DNA from: Betaproteobacteria bacterium
Lineage (GTDB): Bacteria > Pseudomonadota > Gammaproteobacteria > Burkholderiales > Thiobacillaceae
NCBI GenBank assembly: GCA_016873935.1
Contig: VGVT01000014.1
Coordinates: 1-58,721 of the forward strand
Length of the DNA: 58,721 bases
Direction of reading: 5' to 3'
The first letter of the stretch is position 1. Each line of letters starts with the position of its first letter. The notes below the pieces were generated by a model. That model saw nothing but the letters and a program-made list of their open reading frames with translations, was not told where the DNA came from and did no database searches. This document shows positions 20,693-28,786 of this stretch, one piece after another. The translations under genes were made by a program, and so were the position numbers.

Positions 20693-21037
20693 TCAGCGCA
20701 CGGCGAGCAGTTCCACCTCGAACACCAGGGTGGCGTTGGGCGGAATGACGCCGCCGGCGCCGCGCGCGCCGTAGCCCAGATCGGGCGGGATGGTCAGCTT
20801 GCGGCGGCCGCCCACGCGCATGCCGGCGACGCCCTCGTCCCAGCCGCGGATCACGTAGCCGCGGCCGAGCGGAAAGTCGAAGGGTTCGTCGCGGTCGACG
20901 CTGGAGTCGAACTTGCTGCCGTCGGTCAACCAGCCGGTGTAGTGCACGCGCACGGTATCGCCGGTCTTGGCTTCCTCGCCCTCGCCGAGGTTGAGTTCAT
21001 CGATGATGAGACCGCTGGGGGTGGTCGTGGCGGACAT
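20693..21037 (-). CDS. FKBP-type peptidyl-prolyl cis-trans isomerase
   Basis: A 114-aa single FKBP domain without signal peptide, therefore cytoplasmic. Characteristic residues: [38 protein letters not shown] and [20 protein letters not shown]. It ends with the typical [10 protein letters not shown] strand. ATG 21037. Preceded upstream by the ompA-type gene with a terminator between them, so it is transcribed separately. Confidence 0.95.
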   Translation of the reverse strand: MSATTTPSGLIIDELNLGEGEEAKTGDTVRVHYTGWLTDGSKFDSSVDRDEPFDFPLGRGYVIRGWDEGVAGMRVGGRRKLTIPPDLGYGARGAGGVIPPNATLVFEVELLAVR

Positions 21038-21090
21038 GTCTGCTCCTTGGGGTAGTCGGGCTTGCGCGTGTATGCGTGGAATCCCGCGAT

Positions 21091-21118
21091 AAAAAAACGG
21101 CGCGGCCGCGCCGCGCCG
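21091..21118 (-). terminator. Rho-independent terminator of the OmpA-like gene
   Basis: On the minus strand a perfect 9-bp stem (CGGCGCGGC-GCG-GCCGCGCCG, 21118-21098) is followed at once by seven U residues (21097-21091). It lies 20 bp after the stop of the OmpA-like gene and is the clearest intrinsic terminator in the window. Confidence 0.88.
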
Positions 21119-21137
21119 GGGTTGGACTTACGCGGGC

Positions 21138-21872
21138 CTACTGCAGCACCACCAGTACCACGCGGCGGTTCTCCTGGCGGCCGGCCTTCAGCTTGTTGTC
21201 GGCCACGGGAGCGCTCTCGCCGTAGGAAATCACCGACATGCGGTGCAGGGGGATGCCACCCTTCATGTTGAGATAACGCCGCACCGCCTCGGCACGGGTT
21301 TCACCGAGCTTCAGATTCAAGGCGGCGTCGCCGCGACTGTCGGTGTGTCCCTGGATCTCGATGAACACGTTCCTGTTCTCGCTCTTCAGCTTCGCGGCGA
21401 AGGCGTCCAGGGCGGCTTCCGCATCCTTGCCCAGCTTGGCCTTGTCGGAACCGAACTTCAACGTCTGGTCGCTCAACACCACCTCGTGCACCAGCTTGCC
21501 TTGCGCCAGCTTGCCGGCGGCGGTGGCCCGGTCCAAAGCCTCCTGGGCGGATTTGGAGAGATTCGCAACCTCCGCCTCGTTACGCGCGATGCGCTCGCCG
21601 TGGCCCTTGAGGGTGCCCTGCACGGCCTGCATGTCGGCAACCACGCCATCCACGCGCTGGTTGGTTCCAGCGATGGCCCCGGTGTTGCCCTGGATGCTGG
21701 ACTCGGCCTTGCCCACCCGGGTTTCCAGCGTACCGGTGCGGCCCTCGACGGCGGCAACCTGGCCGGAAACCGGCTTCATCTGCGATTGCACGTATTCGTG
21801 CACGTAATCCTTGGTGGCGCATCCGGGCAACAACAACACCGCGATGGCGGCCAGACTCAGAGCGGATTTCAT
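21138..21872 (-). CDS. OmpA-family lipoprotein with coiled-coil linker
   Basis: A 244-aa protein. The signal peptide ends in the lipobox LLPGC. Residues ~22-125 form a heptad-like, alanine/valine-rich coiled region (VEGRTGTLETRVGKAESSIQ), and ~130-244 form an OmpA-like peptidoglycan-binding domain (VFIEIQGHTDSRGDAALN ... GESAPVADN ... QENRRVVLVV). It would tether the outer membrane to the cell wall. A near-consensus sigma-28 promoter lies 42 bp upstream, hinting at co-regulation with flagella, and a strong terminator follows. Partner unknown. Confidence 0.9.
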   Translation of the reverse strand: MKSALSLAAIAVLLLPGCATKDYVHEYVQSQMKPVSGQVAAVEGRTGTLETRVGKAESSIQGNTGAIAGTNQRVDGVVADMQAVQGTLKGHGERIARNEAEVANLSKSAQEALDRATAAGKLAQGKLVHEVVLSDQTLKFGSDKAKLGKDAEAALDAFAAKLKSENRNVFIEIQGHTDSRGDAALNLKLGETRAEAVRRYLNMKGGIPLHRMSVISYGESAPVADNKLKAGRQENRRVVLVVLQ

Positions 21873-21913
21873 GATTACCTCACAAGTTGTCCCAATCCAG
21901 TTTACAGTTTAGC

Positions 21914-21941
21914 TTATCGGCTTCCGCGCGAAAAAGCTTTA
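21914..21941 (-). promoter_or_regulatory. Candidate sigma-28 (FliA) promoter for the OmpA-like gene
   Basis: On the minus strand TAAA (21941-21938; extended TAAAGCTT) and a perfect GCCGATAA (21921-21914) are separated so that TAAA-N16-GCCGATAA results. The known consensus is TAAA-N15-GCCGATAA, so the -10 is exact and the spacer one base long. It lies 42 bp before the ATG. Confidence 0.55.
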
Positions 21942-21957
21942 AGAACCATCGCCAAGC

Positions 21958-23358
21958 TCATTGGCCTGCCCCGGGTGGCAGGAAATGCACGGCTCCACCG
22001 TCACTGCCGGAGAAATCCGGGGCCGGCGCGGCCGCCTCGCCGCCACCCGAGCCGACCAGCTCGGGAAAGGCCAGCACCAGGGCAACCATGAGCAGTTGAA
22101 TGACCACGAAGGGCACGGCCCCCCAATAGATGTCGCCGGTGCGCACGCTCTTCGGCGCCACGCTGCGCAGGTAGAACAGGGCGAAGCCGAAGGGCGGGTG
22201 CATGAAGGAGGTCTGCATGTTCAGACCCAGCAGCACGCCGAACCAGATCGGATCGATGCCGAGCTTCATGGCGACCGGCGCCAGCAAGGGCACGATGATG
22301 AAGGCGATCTCGAAGAAATCGAGGAAGAAGGCGAGCACGAAGATCAGCAGATTCACCAGAATGAGGAAGCCCAGGGCGCCGCCCGGCAGGGCAGAGAGCA
22401 GGCCCTCGACCCAGAGGTCACCGTCCATCAGGCGAAACACCAGGGAAAACACGGTGGAGCCGATGAGGATGAAAATGACGAAGCTGGTCAGGCGGGCGGT
22501 CCTGTCCATCGCCTGCCGCAGCAGATCGAGGCTCAGCCTTTTCTTCGCCAGGGCCAGTGCCAGGGCGCCCACCGCGCCCATGGCGCCGCCCTCGGTGGGC
22601 GTGGCGATGCCGGCGAAGATGGTGCCCAGCACGAGAAAGATGAGCACCAGGGGCGGCCCCATGCTAACCAGGGCGCACCGATAAAGCGCCGCGCCGCGCA
22701 GGGTCCTCGCCTCCTGCGGCATGGCCGGCGCGGCGTTCGGTCGCGCGATCGCCACCAGCATGACGAAGACCAGATACAGGCCGGTCAGCACCAGGGCCGG
22801 CACCAGCGCGCCGCGATACATGTCGCCGACGCCGACGCCCAGTTGGTCGGCCAGGATGATGAGCACCAGGGAGGGCGGGATGATCTGCGCCAGGGTGCCG
22901 GAAGCGGCGATGACGCCGGCGGCCAGGCGCTTGTCGTAACCCAGGCGCAGCATGATGGGCAGGGAAATGAGGCCCATGGCGATCACCGAGGCCGCCACCA
23001 CGCCGGTGGTCGCCGCCAGCAGGGCGCCCACCAGCACCACCGAGTAGGCGAGGCCGCCGCGCATGGCGCCGAACAGCTGGCCCAGGGTATCCAGCAATTC
23101 CTCCGCCATGCCGCTGCGTTCCAGGATCAGGCCCATGAAGGTGAAGAAGGGAATCGCCAGCAGGGTGGCGTTGGACATGATGCCGAACACGCGCTCCGGC
23201 AGTGCCTGCAACTGCTCGAAGCCGAAGAAGCCCTGCTGCATGCCAAGGAGGGCGAAGAGCAGGCCGTTGGCGGCCAGGGAAAACGCAACCGGATAACCGA
23301 GCAGCAGAAAGACCACCAGACCGGTGAACATGAGCGGCGCCATCCACTCGAAGCTCAC
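21958..23358 (-). CDS. dctM: TRAP transporter large permease (DctM)
   Basis: A 466-aa integral membrane protein with ~12 predicted hydrophobic segments, the ion-coupled transport subunit. Typical stretches: FFTFMGLILERSGMAEELL, GVVAASVIAMGLISLPIML, ASGTLAQIIPPSLVLIILAD, ATPTEGGAMGAVGAL and HPPFGFALFYLRSVAP. Start is GTG 23358 with GGAGGAGG upstream; it overlaps the dctQ stop (GTGA). Cognate binding protein probably the dctP at 18018, though not adjacent. Confidence 0.95.
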   Translation of the reverse strand: MSFEWMAPLMFTGLVVFLLLGYPVAFSLAANGLLFALLGMQQGFFGFEQLQALPERVFGIMSNATLLAIPFFTFMGLILERSGMAEELLDTLGQLFGAMRGGLAYSVVLVGALLAATTGVVAASVIAMGLISLPIMLRLGYDKRLAAGVIAASGTLAQIIPPSLVLIILADQLGVGVGDMYRGALVPALVLTGLYLVFVMLVAIARPNAAPAMPQEARTLRGAALYRCALVSMGPPLVLIFLVLGTIFAGIATPTEGGAMGAVGALALALAKKRLSLDLLRQAMDRTARLTSFVIFILIGSTVFSLVFRLMDGDLWVEGLLSALPGGALGFLILVNLLIFVLAFFLDFFEIAFIIVPLLAPVAMKLGIDPIWFGVLLGLNMQTSFMHPPFGFALFYLRSVAPKSVRTGDIYWGAVPFVVIQLLMVALVLAFPELVGSGGGEAAAPAPDFSGSDGGAVHFLPPGAGQ

Positions 23359-23894
23359 ACCACCTCCTCCGCGCGCTCCTCGCTCCATCCGCCGCGCCCG
23401 GCGAGGAAGGCGGCGCGCTTGATGACCTCGGACAACCCCTGCAGGAACAACAGCGCGAAACCCAGGGGAATGGCGAGCTTGATCGGCCAGCGCAGCAACC
23501 CGCCTGCATCCGGCGAGGTCTCTCCCACCGCCCAGGAAGCCTGGAACGAGGCCCAGCCCAGCCAGGCGACGAGCCCTGCCAGGGGCAGCAGAAACAGAAG
23601 GCCGCCGAGCAGGTCGATCCAGGCCCGCGCTCGCGGCGTCAGGCGGCCGTAGAGCACGTCGACGCGGACATGGCCGTTGTGCAGATGGGTATAGCCGGCG
23701 CCCAGCAGGAAGATCATGGCGAACAGGTACCACTGCAGTTCCAGCCAGGCGTTGGAGGCGAGATCGAAGCCGTAGCGGGCGAGGGCGTTGCCGGCGGAAA
23801 CCAGGGTGGCCAGCAGGACCAGCCATTTCACGGCGCGGCCGACGCGGGTGTTGAGGGCGTCGATGGATCGGGCGAGGGCGAGCAGCGCGTCCAT
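23355..23894 (-). CDS. dctQ: TRAP transporter small permease (DctQ)
   Basis: A 179-aa four-helix membrane subunit. WLELQWYLFAMIFLLGAGYTHLHNGHVRVDVLYG is split over the characteristic second helix and loop of the family (the HVRVDV motif is diagnostic). ATG 23894 is directly preceded by a 9-bp hairpin whose 3' arm contains the probable ribosome-binding site. Translationally coupled to dctM. Confidence 0.92.
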   Translation of the reverse strand: MDALLALARSIDALNTRVGRAVKWLVLLATLVSAGNALARYGFDLASNAWLELQWYLFAMIFLLGAGYTHLHNGHVRVDVLYGRLTPRARAWIDLLGGLLFLLPLAGLVAWLGWASFQASWAVGETSPDAGGLLRWPIKLAIPLGFALLFLQGLSEVIKRAAFLAGRGGWSEERAEEVV

Positions 23895-23973
23895 GTCAGT
23901 TCCGCACGGCCGTTCCGAAGGAACTGACCTCCCCCTCGGGGGGAAACGAGCGCAGCGAGAAAGGGGGCTGTTT
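23895..23973. repeat. Intergenic hairpin and G-tract repeat before dctQ
   Basis: GTCAGTTCC (23895-23903) pairs with GGAACTGAC (23920-23928). It is followed by CCCCCTCGGGGGG (23931-23943) and a GAAACGAGCGCAGCGAGAAA spacer before GGGGG. The whole unit looks like a mobile-type palindromic repeat often seen between genes in Betaproteobacteria (recollection, not verified). The first hairpin sits immediately upstream of the dctQ ATG. Confidence 0.55.
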
Positions 23974-24596
23974 CATTCTAGCGCTCCAGCCTCGCGCAGC
24001 AGCTCCGCGAGGCTTTGCGCGATCCGGGCGTAGCCCTGGGCGTTGGGGTGCACGGGGTCGGCCTTGAGCGAAGCCTGCCGCAACACCTGATTCAGCGCTT
24101 CGCCCTCGAATGGCAGGGCATAGCGCTCGGCGAGACGGGGATAGAGGTCCGCCACCCCGCCCAGCAGTTTGGGCTCGGGCACGCCGATGAGCACCACCGC
24201 CACCCCTTGCGCGCGCGCCAGTTCGATCATCGCCGCCAGATTGGCTTCGGCGCTTGCCGCGCCGCCGCGCAGAAAGTCGTTACCGCCCAGGCAAAGCAGC
24301 AGGATGCGCGGCGCGTGCCGTTGCAGAACCTCGGGCAGGCGGCGCAGGCCCTGCTCGGTGGTCTCCCCCGGCACCCCGGCATTCACCACAGGGCGGCCGA
24401 TGAGGGCGCCCAACTGGGCGGGATAGGACTGCTCGGGAGCGGCGCCGGTACCGTGCGTGAGGCTGTCGCCGAAGGCCAGCAGCACGTCCTGCGCTCCCAG
24501 TCTGGGCAGGCCGGGATCGTCCCCGCCACAACCAGCCAGCAGCGCCGCCAGCAAGGCGCCCAGCAGCGGCCCGAGCCAGCGCCGCGTCAGCGTCAC
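23973..24596 (-). CDS. tesA: SGNH/GDSL esterase-lysophospholipase lipoprotein (TesA-like)
   Basis: A 207-aa hydrolase. The signal peptide ends in the lipobox LLAGC, so it is a lipoprotein and not the soluble periplasmic form of E. coli. SGNH blocks: GDSLTHGTGA (Ser nucleophile), NAGVPGETT (Gly), GGNDFLRG (Asn) and DPVHPNAQGYARIA (Asp/His). GTG 24596 starts 3 bp after the pmbA stop, so the two are probably co-transcribed. Confidence 0.93.
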   Translation of the reverse strand: MTLTRRWLGPLLGALLAALLAGCGGDDPGLPRLGAQDVLLAFGDSLTHGTGAAPEQSYPAQLGALIGRPVVNAGVPGETTEQGLRRLPEVLQRHAPRILLLCLGGNDFLRGGAASAEANLAAMIELARAQGVAVVLIGVPEPKLLGGVADLYPRLAERYALPFEGEALNQVLRQASLKADPVHPNAQGYARIAQSLAELLREAGALE

Positions 24597-24599
24597 GGC

Positions 24600-25955
24600 T
24601 CAATCCCCCGCCACGGTCATGCGCTCGACGAGGATGGAGCCGACGCGCCGTGATCCGCGCGTCTCCACGTCGGTGCCCAGGGCGACGATGCCGAGGAACA
24701 TGTCGCGCAGGTTGCCCGCCACCGTGACTTCCTCCACCGGGTGGACGATCTCGCCGTTTTCCACCCAGAAACCGGCGGCGCCGCGCGAGTAATCGCCGGT
24801 GACCATGTTGAGGCCGTGGCCGAGCAGTTCGGTGACCAGCAGCCCGGTATCCATCTTCTTCAGCAGAGCGGCGAAGTCCTCGCCGGTCGGCGGCACGATG
24901 AGATTGTGGTTGCCGCCGGCGTTGCCGGTGCTGCGCAGCCCCAGCTTGCGGGCACTGTAGCTGCCGAGGAAATAGCCTTGCAGCACGCCGTCGCGAACCA
25001 CGTCGCGGTCCCGCGTCGCCACGCCTTCCGAATCGAAGGGCGAGGAAGACAGGCCGCGCGGCAGGAAGGGCCGCTCCAGCAACTGGAAGAAATCGGGAAA
25101 CACCCGCGTGCCCAGGCTGTCGAGCAGAAAGGAGGACTTACGGTAGAGATGGCCGCCGGACACGGCGGAGACGAAGCTGGCGATGAGGCCGGTGGCGATC
25201 GGCGCCTCGAACAGCACCGGGCATTGCCGGGTGGACAGCCGGCGGCCGTTGAGGCGGCGCGCGGCGCGCTCGCCGGCGCGGCGGCCTACGGCGAGCGGGT
25301 CGTCGAGGTCGCTGGCAGCGCGCGCCGTGGTGTACCAGTAATCCCGCTGCATGCTGTCGCCTTCCTCGGCGATCACCGCGCAGGACAGGCTCTGCCGGCT
25401 GCTCGGATAGCCCGCGCAAAAGCCCAGGCTGTTGGCGTAGACGAAATGCGACGCCTGGCTGGACAGGGAGGCGCCTTCCGAGTTGGTGATGCGCGCGTCG
25501 GTTTCCAGGGCCGCCGCTTCGCAGGCCCGCGCCAATTCCCTGGCCTCCTCCACGCCGACACCCCAGGGATGATGGAGATCCAGCTCGGGCGGCGAGACGG
25601 CGAGCAGGTCGGCGTCGGCCAAGCCCGCGCAGGCGTCCTCGGCGGTAAAACGGGCGATGCTGAGCGCCTTGTCCACCGTGCGTGCGAGGGCGTCCGCGGA
25701 AAAATCCGAGGTCGAGGCATGGCCGCGGCGTTGGCCGAGGTAGACGGTCACGCCGACGCCCTTGTCGCGATTGTGCTCGATGGTCTCCACCTCACCGTGG
25801 CGCACGCCGACAGTCAGCCCGCCGCCCTCGGAGACCTCGGTCTCGGCGGCGCTGGCGCCGCCCTGGCGGGCCAGATCGAGGACGCGGGCGGCAAGCTCGC
25901 GCAAGGTCTCGTGGCTGTAACTGAAAGGACTGGCGGGGGGGATTTGGGTCGGCAC
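24600..25955 (-). CDS. pmbA: Metalloprotease-related protein PmbA/TldE
   Basis: A 451-aa member of the TldD/TldE family; TldD-TldE forms a heterodimeric protease acting on microcin precursors and CcdA, with TldE being the non-catalytic subunit. Family stretches: VGVRHGEVETIEHNRDKGVG, RITNSEGASLSSQ, YRKSSFLLDSLGTRVFP and ITAGDYSRGAAGFWVENGEI-like TGDYSRGAAGFWVENGEI. GTG 25955 is preferred (GGA upstream); a TTG at 25979 would add 8 residues. Divergent from darP, the same arrangement as in E. coli. Confidence 0.95.
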   Translation of the reverse strand: MPTQIPPASPFSYSHETLRELAARVLDLARQGGASAAETEVSEGGGLTVGVRHGEVETIEHNRDKGVGVTVYLGQRRGHASTSDFSADALARTVDKALSIARFTAEDACAGLADADLLAVSPPELDLHHPWGVGVEEARELARACEAAALETDARITNSEGASLSSQASHFVYANSLGFCAGYPSSRQSLSCAVIAEEGDSMQRDYWYTTARAASDLDDPLAVGRRAGERAARRLNGRRLSTRQCPVLFEAPIATGLIASFVSAVSGGHLYRKSSFLLDSLGTRVFPDFFQLLERPFLPRGLSSSPFDSEGVATRDRDVVRDGVLQGYFLGSYSARKLGLRSTGNAGGNHNLIVPPTGEDFAALLKKMDTGLLVTELLGHGLNMVTGDYSRGAAGFWVENGEIVHPVEEVTVAGNLRDMFLGIVALGTDVETRGSRRVGSILVERMTVAGD

Positions 25956-26038
25956 GATGGCATCCGGGCGCAGCGGCAAAGCCGTTATGATAGCAACCCC
26001 GCTCCGCTTTCCCGGCGCCGAGACGCCCTTATCGCCGC

Positions 26039-26533
26039 ATGGCCGCAGATCCCTCCGAACTCCCCGTCAGCAAGTCGCAACGCAAGCGCGAGATGACCGC
26101 CCTGCAGGACCTGGGCGCTGAACTGGTCAAGCTGAGCGCGGACCGCCTGGGCAAGCTGGACCTGCCGGAATTCCTGCGCGAGGCCCTACTTGAAGCACAG
26201 CGTCTCAGCAGCCATGGTGCCCTGCGCCGGCAGATGCAATATATCGGCAAACTCATGCGCAACGTCGACAGCGCGCCCATCGCCGAGCAACTGGCGGCGA
26301 TACGCGGCGAATCGGCCGCCGCCAAGGCCGAGTTCCATGCCATCGAGCGCTGGCGTGAGCGTCTCCTGGAGGATGACCAGGCGCTTACCGCATGGCTCGC
26401 TGCCCACCCGCGCGGCGATGCCCAGCACGCCCGCCAGCTCATCCGCAACGCGCGTCGCGAACTGGCCGAGGGCAAACCGCCGAAATCCAGCCGCGAGCTG
26501 TTCCGCTTCCTGCGCGATGTAGGGGAGGACTAA
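26039..26533 (+). CDS. darP: Ribosome biogenesis factor DarP (YjgA, DUF615)
   Basis: A 164-aa highly charged helical protein that binds pre-50S particles. Characteristic SKSQRKREMTALQDLGAELVKL at the N-terminus (cut here for length) and RQMQYIGKLMRN in the middle, ending in SRELFRFLRDV. ATG 26039. Length and context (divergent from pmbA) are the usual ones. A short GAGGAC/GTCCTC hairpin overlaps the stop codon. Confidence 0.95.
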   Translation: MAADPSELPVSKSQRKREMTALQDLGAELVKLSADRLGKLDLPEFLREALLEAQRLSSHGALRRQMQYIGKLMRNVDSAPIAEQLAAIRGESAAAKAEFHAIERWRERLLEDDQALTAWLAAHPRGDAQHARQLIRNARRELAEGKPPKSSRELFRFLRDVGED

Positions 26534-26544
26534 GCGTCCTCTTT
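26525..26544 (+). terminator. Weak terminator hairpin at the end of darP
   Basis: GAGGAC-TAAGC-GTCCTC (26525-26541) followed by TTT overlaps the darP stop codon. The six-base stem and short U-tract make it a weak terminator candidate. Confidence 0.4.
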
Positions 26545-26599
26545 CGTTAGGGGTCGTGCCGCGCGCCGACGCATCGCATTGCGCGCATCAGTCGAATCC

Positions 26600-26655
26600 G
26601 CCGACAGCTCTGTCGGCACTTCATCAACCACGACGCCTGGCTGTCGGGATTTTTT
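26600..26655 (+). promoter_or_regulatory. Alternative hairpins ending in a U-tract between darP and the kinase gene
   Basis: GCCGACAG (26600-26607) can pair with CTGTCGGC at 26610-26617 or with a second CTGTCGG at 26641-26647, the latter followed by GA and six T. The two pairings exclude each other. This could be an attenuator-like structure or simply the terminator of darP. Confidence 0.35.
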
Positions 26656-26720
26656 ACACTTGCAGACGGCGCGTGGCCGCGCGCCCGCGCGGAAGCCGTA
26701 TTCAAGGTGCTTGTCCGGCG

Positions 26721-26736
26721 TGGCACAGGGCTTGCT
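26721..26736 (+). promoter_or_regulatory. Sigma-54 (RpoN) promoter upstream of the histidine kinase
   Basis: TGGCAC-AGGGC-TTGCT (26721-26736) is an exact match to the -24/-12 consensus TGGCAC-N5-TTGC(A/T), 43 bp before the ATG of the kinase gene. The orientation and distance fit. Confidence 0.75.
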
Positions 26737-26779
26737 TTGATTTCTATACTCTACGCTCCGCCCGCCTATCCAGATCGCC

Positions 26780-28753
26780 ATGTCCTTGATACACCCTGCC
26801 CAGCCGCCCGCTGAAAAGCTGGTTTTCATCAGCCATCCCGGGGTGCTGGCACGCCTGTTGGCCGAGTTGGGCGGCGCCACCGACGTCGGCGAAGCGGGAG
26901 GCCGCCTGTTCATGCTGGACCCGGCCCTCGCCCTGCTCGCCCTGGAGGCCCTGGGCCAGTTGCATCCCGGCTGCCAACTCGCGGACATGCAGTTCGAGCA
27001 GCACCTGGCGCGCCTGGATCCGGTCACCGTCAAGAGCCTGGCCCTGGCCAGCGCGGCCGAGCAACTGGCCTCGCCGCCCTTCTCGCCCGAGACCCTGGAG
27101 ACGGGCTGGCGCAAGGCCCTCGCCACCGCCCATTTCAGCCGCGCCCTGGCGGAGAAGGCGGGCTATCCGGGACTGGACGAAGCCTGGCTGGCCGGGCTGC
27201 TGTGCTGGCTGCCACGCTTCGCGCGCAACGCCGGCTCGGACGCCGAGGCCGGCCGCCAGCAGGCCCTCGCCGCGCTCGACCGACTGCCGCTGCGCACCTT
27301 CCTGCCGGACGTGCTGCGTTACCTCAACGAACCCGCCCAGCGCCTGCGCGATGCCGCGCCGCTGGTGCGCATGGCGGTGGCCGCACACCGCCAGACCATG
27401 AACTATCCGGCCTGGATCCCGGCCATGCCGCATCCCGACACCCTGGTGCTGGCCGCCCCCATCGAGCGTGAACAGATCAGCGAAATCTATCTGGCCATGG
27501 GCCGCGCCGTCGACACGCTGGCTGCGGAGAACAGTTACCGCCAATCCGGTGAGATCGCCCGCGAGCTCAGCCGCATGGGACGTCTGGAAATGGTGGCCGG
27601 CGCGCATCCGCAGGACACCGCCGCCGCCGTGCTCAGCCTGGCCGACAGCCTGGCCAGCCAGGATGGCCTGGGCCAGGCCATCTACCTGCATCTGAATCCG
27701 CGCAGCGGCGCGCTCGAAGGCCAGGCCCTCGGCGGCCGCCCGACCCCGCCCATCGCCATCCAGCCCGAGGGCAGCACCACCGCCGCCGCCTGGGCATTGC
27801 TGACGCGGGCGCCGGTGGTGGTGACCCTGGACGCGCCGGCGGACGCGGCCGTGCTCGACCTGCAGATCATCCGCCAGGCCGGCGCCGAAGGGCTGGCGGC
27901 GATTCCCATCGGCTCCGGATCGCCGCTGGGCGTGTTGCTGGTTTGCGGTAGCCGCCAGGCCCTGAGCGCGGTCGCCGCGAATCCCATGCATTACGCCAGG
28001 CTGGGCGAACTCGCCGGCCGCCTGGTTCAGGCCGCGACAGCCGCGCCGTCGCAGAGCGGCGGCGAAGCCCTGGCGGCGAAGGTGCGCCGCACCGCGCACG
28101 AGATCAACAACCCCCTCGGCATCATCAAGAACTATCTGGCCATCCTGAAGATCAAGTTGGGGGACGAGGCGCCCATCGCCGATGAGTTGCGCATCATGCA
28201 CGAGGAGCTCGACCGCATCGTGCGCATCATGCGCGGCATGGTCCAGGACGAGGCGCCGACCGGATCGTTCCTCGAGCCGACCGACGTCAACGCGCTGATC
28301 GAAGACCTGGTGAAGGTGACGGATCCGTCCTGGCAGAACCGCGGCGTGCGCATCGTCCTCGCCCTCGATCCCGCCCTGCCGCTGCTGCCCTGCGACCGTG
28401 ACAAGCTCAAGCAGATCGTCCTCAACCTGCTGCTCAACGCCCTCGAAGCGACTCCCGAGGGCGGCAGCGTGCGCCTGGAGACCAACGCCCTGGTCAACCA
28501 CCGCCAGGAGAAGTTCGTCGAAATCCTGGTCGCCGACTCCGGTTCCGGCATCCCCGCCGAACTGGCGGGCCGCGTGTTCAGCCCCGTCGAATCAGCCAAG
28601 GGCGGCGGCCACGCCGGTCTCGGCCTGTCCATCGTCAAGGCCCTGACGCAGGCCATCCACGGCACCATCGCCTTCAAGAGCCACGCCACCGGCACCACAT
28701 TCCAGCTATCATTTCCCACGGCCACGGGAGCACCCCCAGCGGAGAACCCGTAA
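26780..28753 (+). CDS. HDOD-domain sensor histidine kinase
   Basis: A 657-aa soluble protein with no transmembrane segment. Domains in order: HDOD-like signalling domain (~10-215), GAF-like domain (~240-420), HisKA with the H-box HEINNPLG (His440) and HATPase_c (N-box NLLLNALEATPEGG, G1 ADSGSGIP, G2 GHAGLGLSIV). HDOD domains often control motility and c-di-GMP signalling. The next gene encodes its probable response regulator 33 bp downstream. An exact sigma-54 promoter precedes the gene. The signal is unknown. Confidence 0.9.
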   Translation: MSLIHPAQPPAEKLVFISHPGVLARLLAELGGATDVGEAGGRLFMLDPALALLALEALGQLHPGCQLADMQFEQHLARLDPVTVKSLALASAAEQLASPPFSPETLETGWRKALATAHFSRALAEKAGYPGLDEAWLAGLLCWLPRFARNAGSDAEAGRQQALAALDRLPLRTFLPDVLRYLNEPAQRLRDAAPLVRMAVAAHRQTMNYPAWIPAMPHPDTLVLAAPIEREQISEIYLAMGRAVDTLAAENSYRQSGEIARELSRMGRLEMVAGAHPQDTAAAVLSLADSLASQDGLGQAIYLHLNPRSGALEGQALGGRPTPPIAIQPEGSTTAAAWALLTRAPVVVTLDAPADAAVLDLQIIRQAGAEGLAAIPIGSGSPLGVLLVCGSRQALSAVAANPMHYARLGELAGRLVQAATAAPSQSGGEALAAKVRRTAHEINNPLGIIKNYLAILKIKLGDEAPIADELRIMHEELDRIVRIMRGMVQDEAPTGSFLEPTDVNALIEDLVKVTDPSWQNRGVRIVLALDPALPLLPCDRDKLKQIVLNLLLNALEATPEGGSVRLETNALVNHRQEKFVEILVADSGSGIPAELAGRVFSPVESAKGGGHAGLGLSIVKALTQAIHGTIAFKSHATGTTFQLSFPTATGAPPAENP

Positions 28754-28786
28754 CCGCATGCCGATACCAGCGAAGGGCCGACCTTG

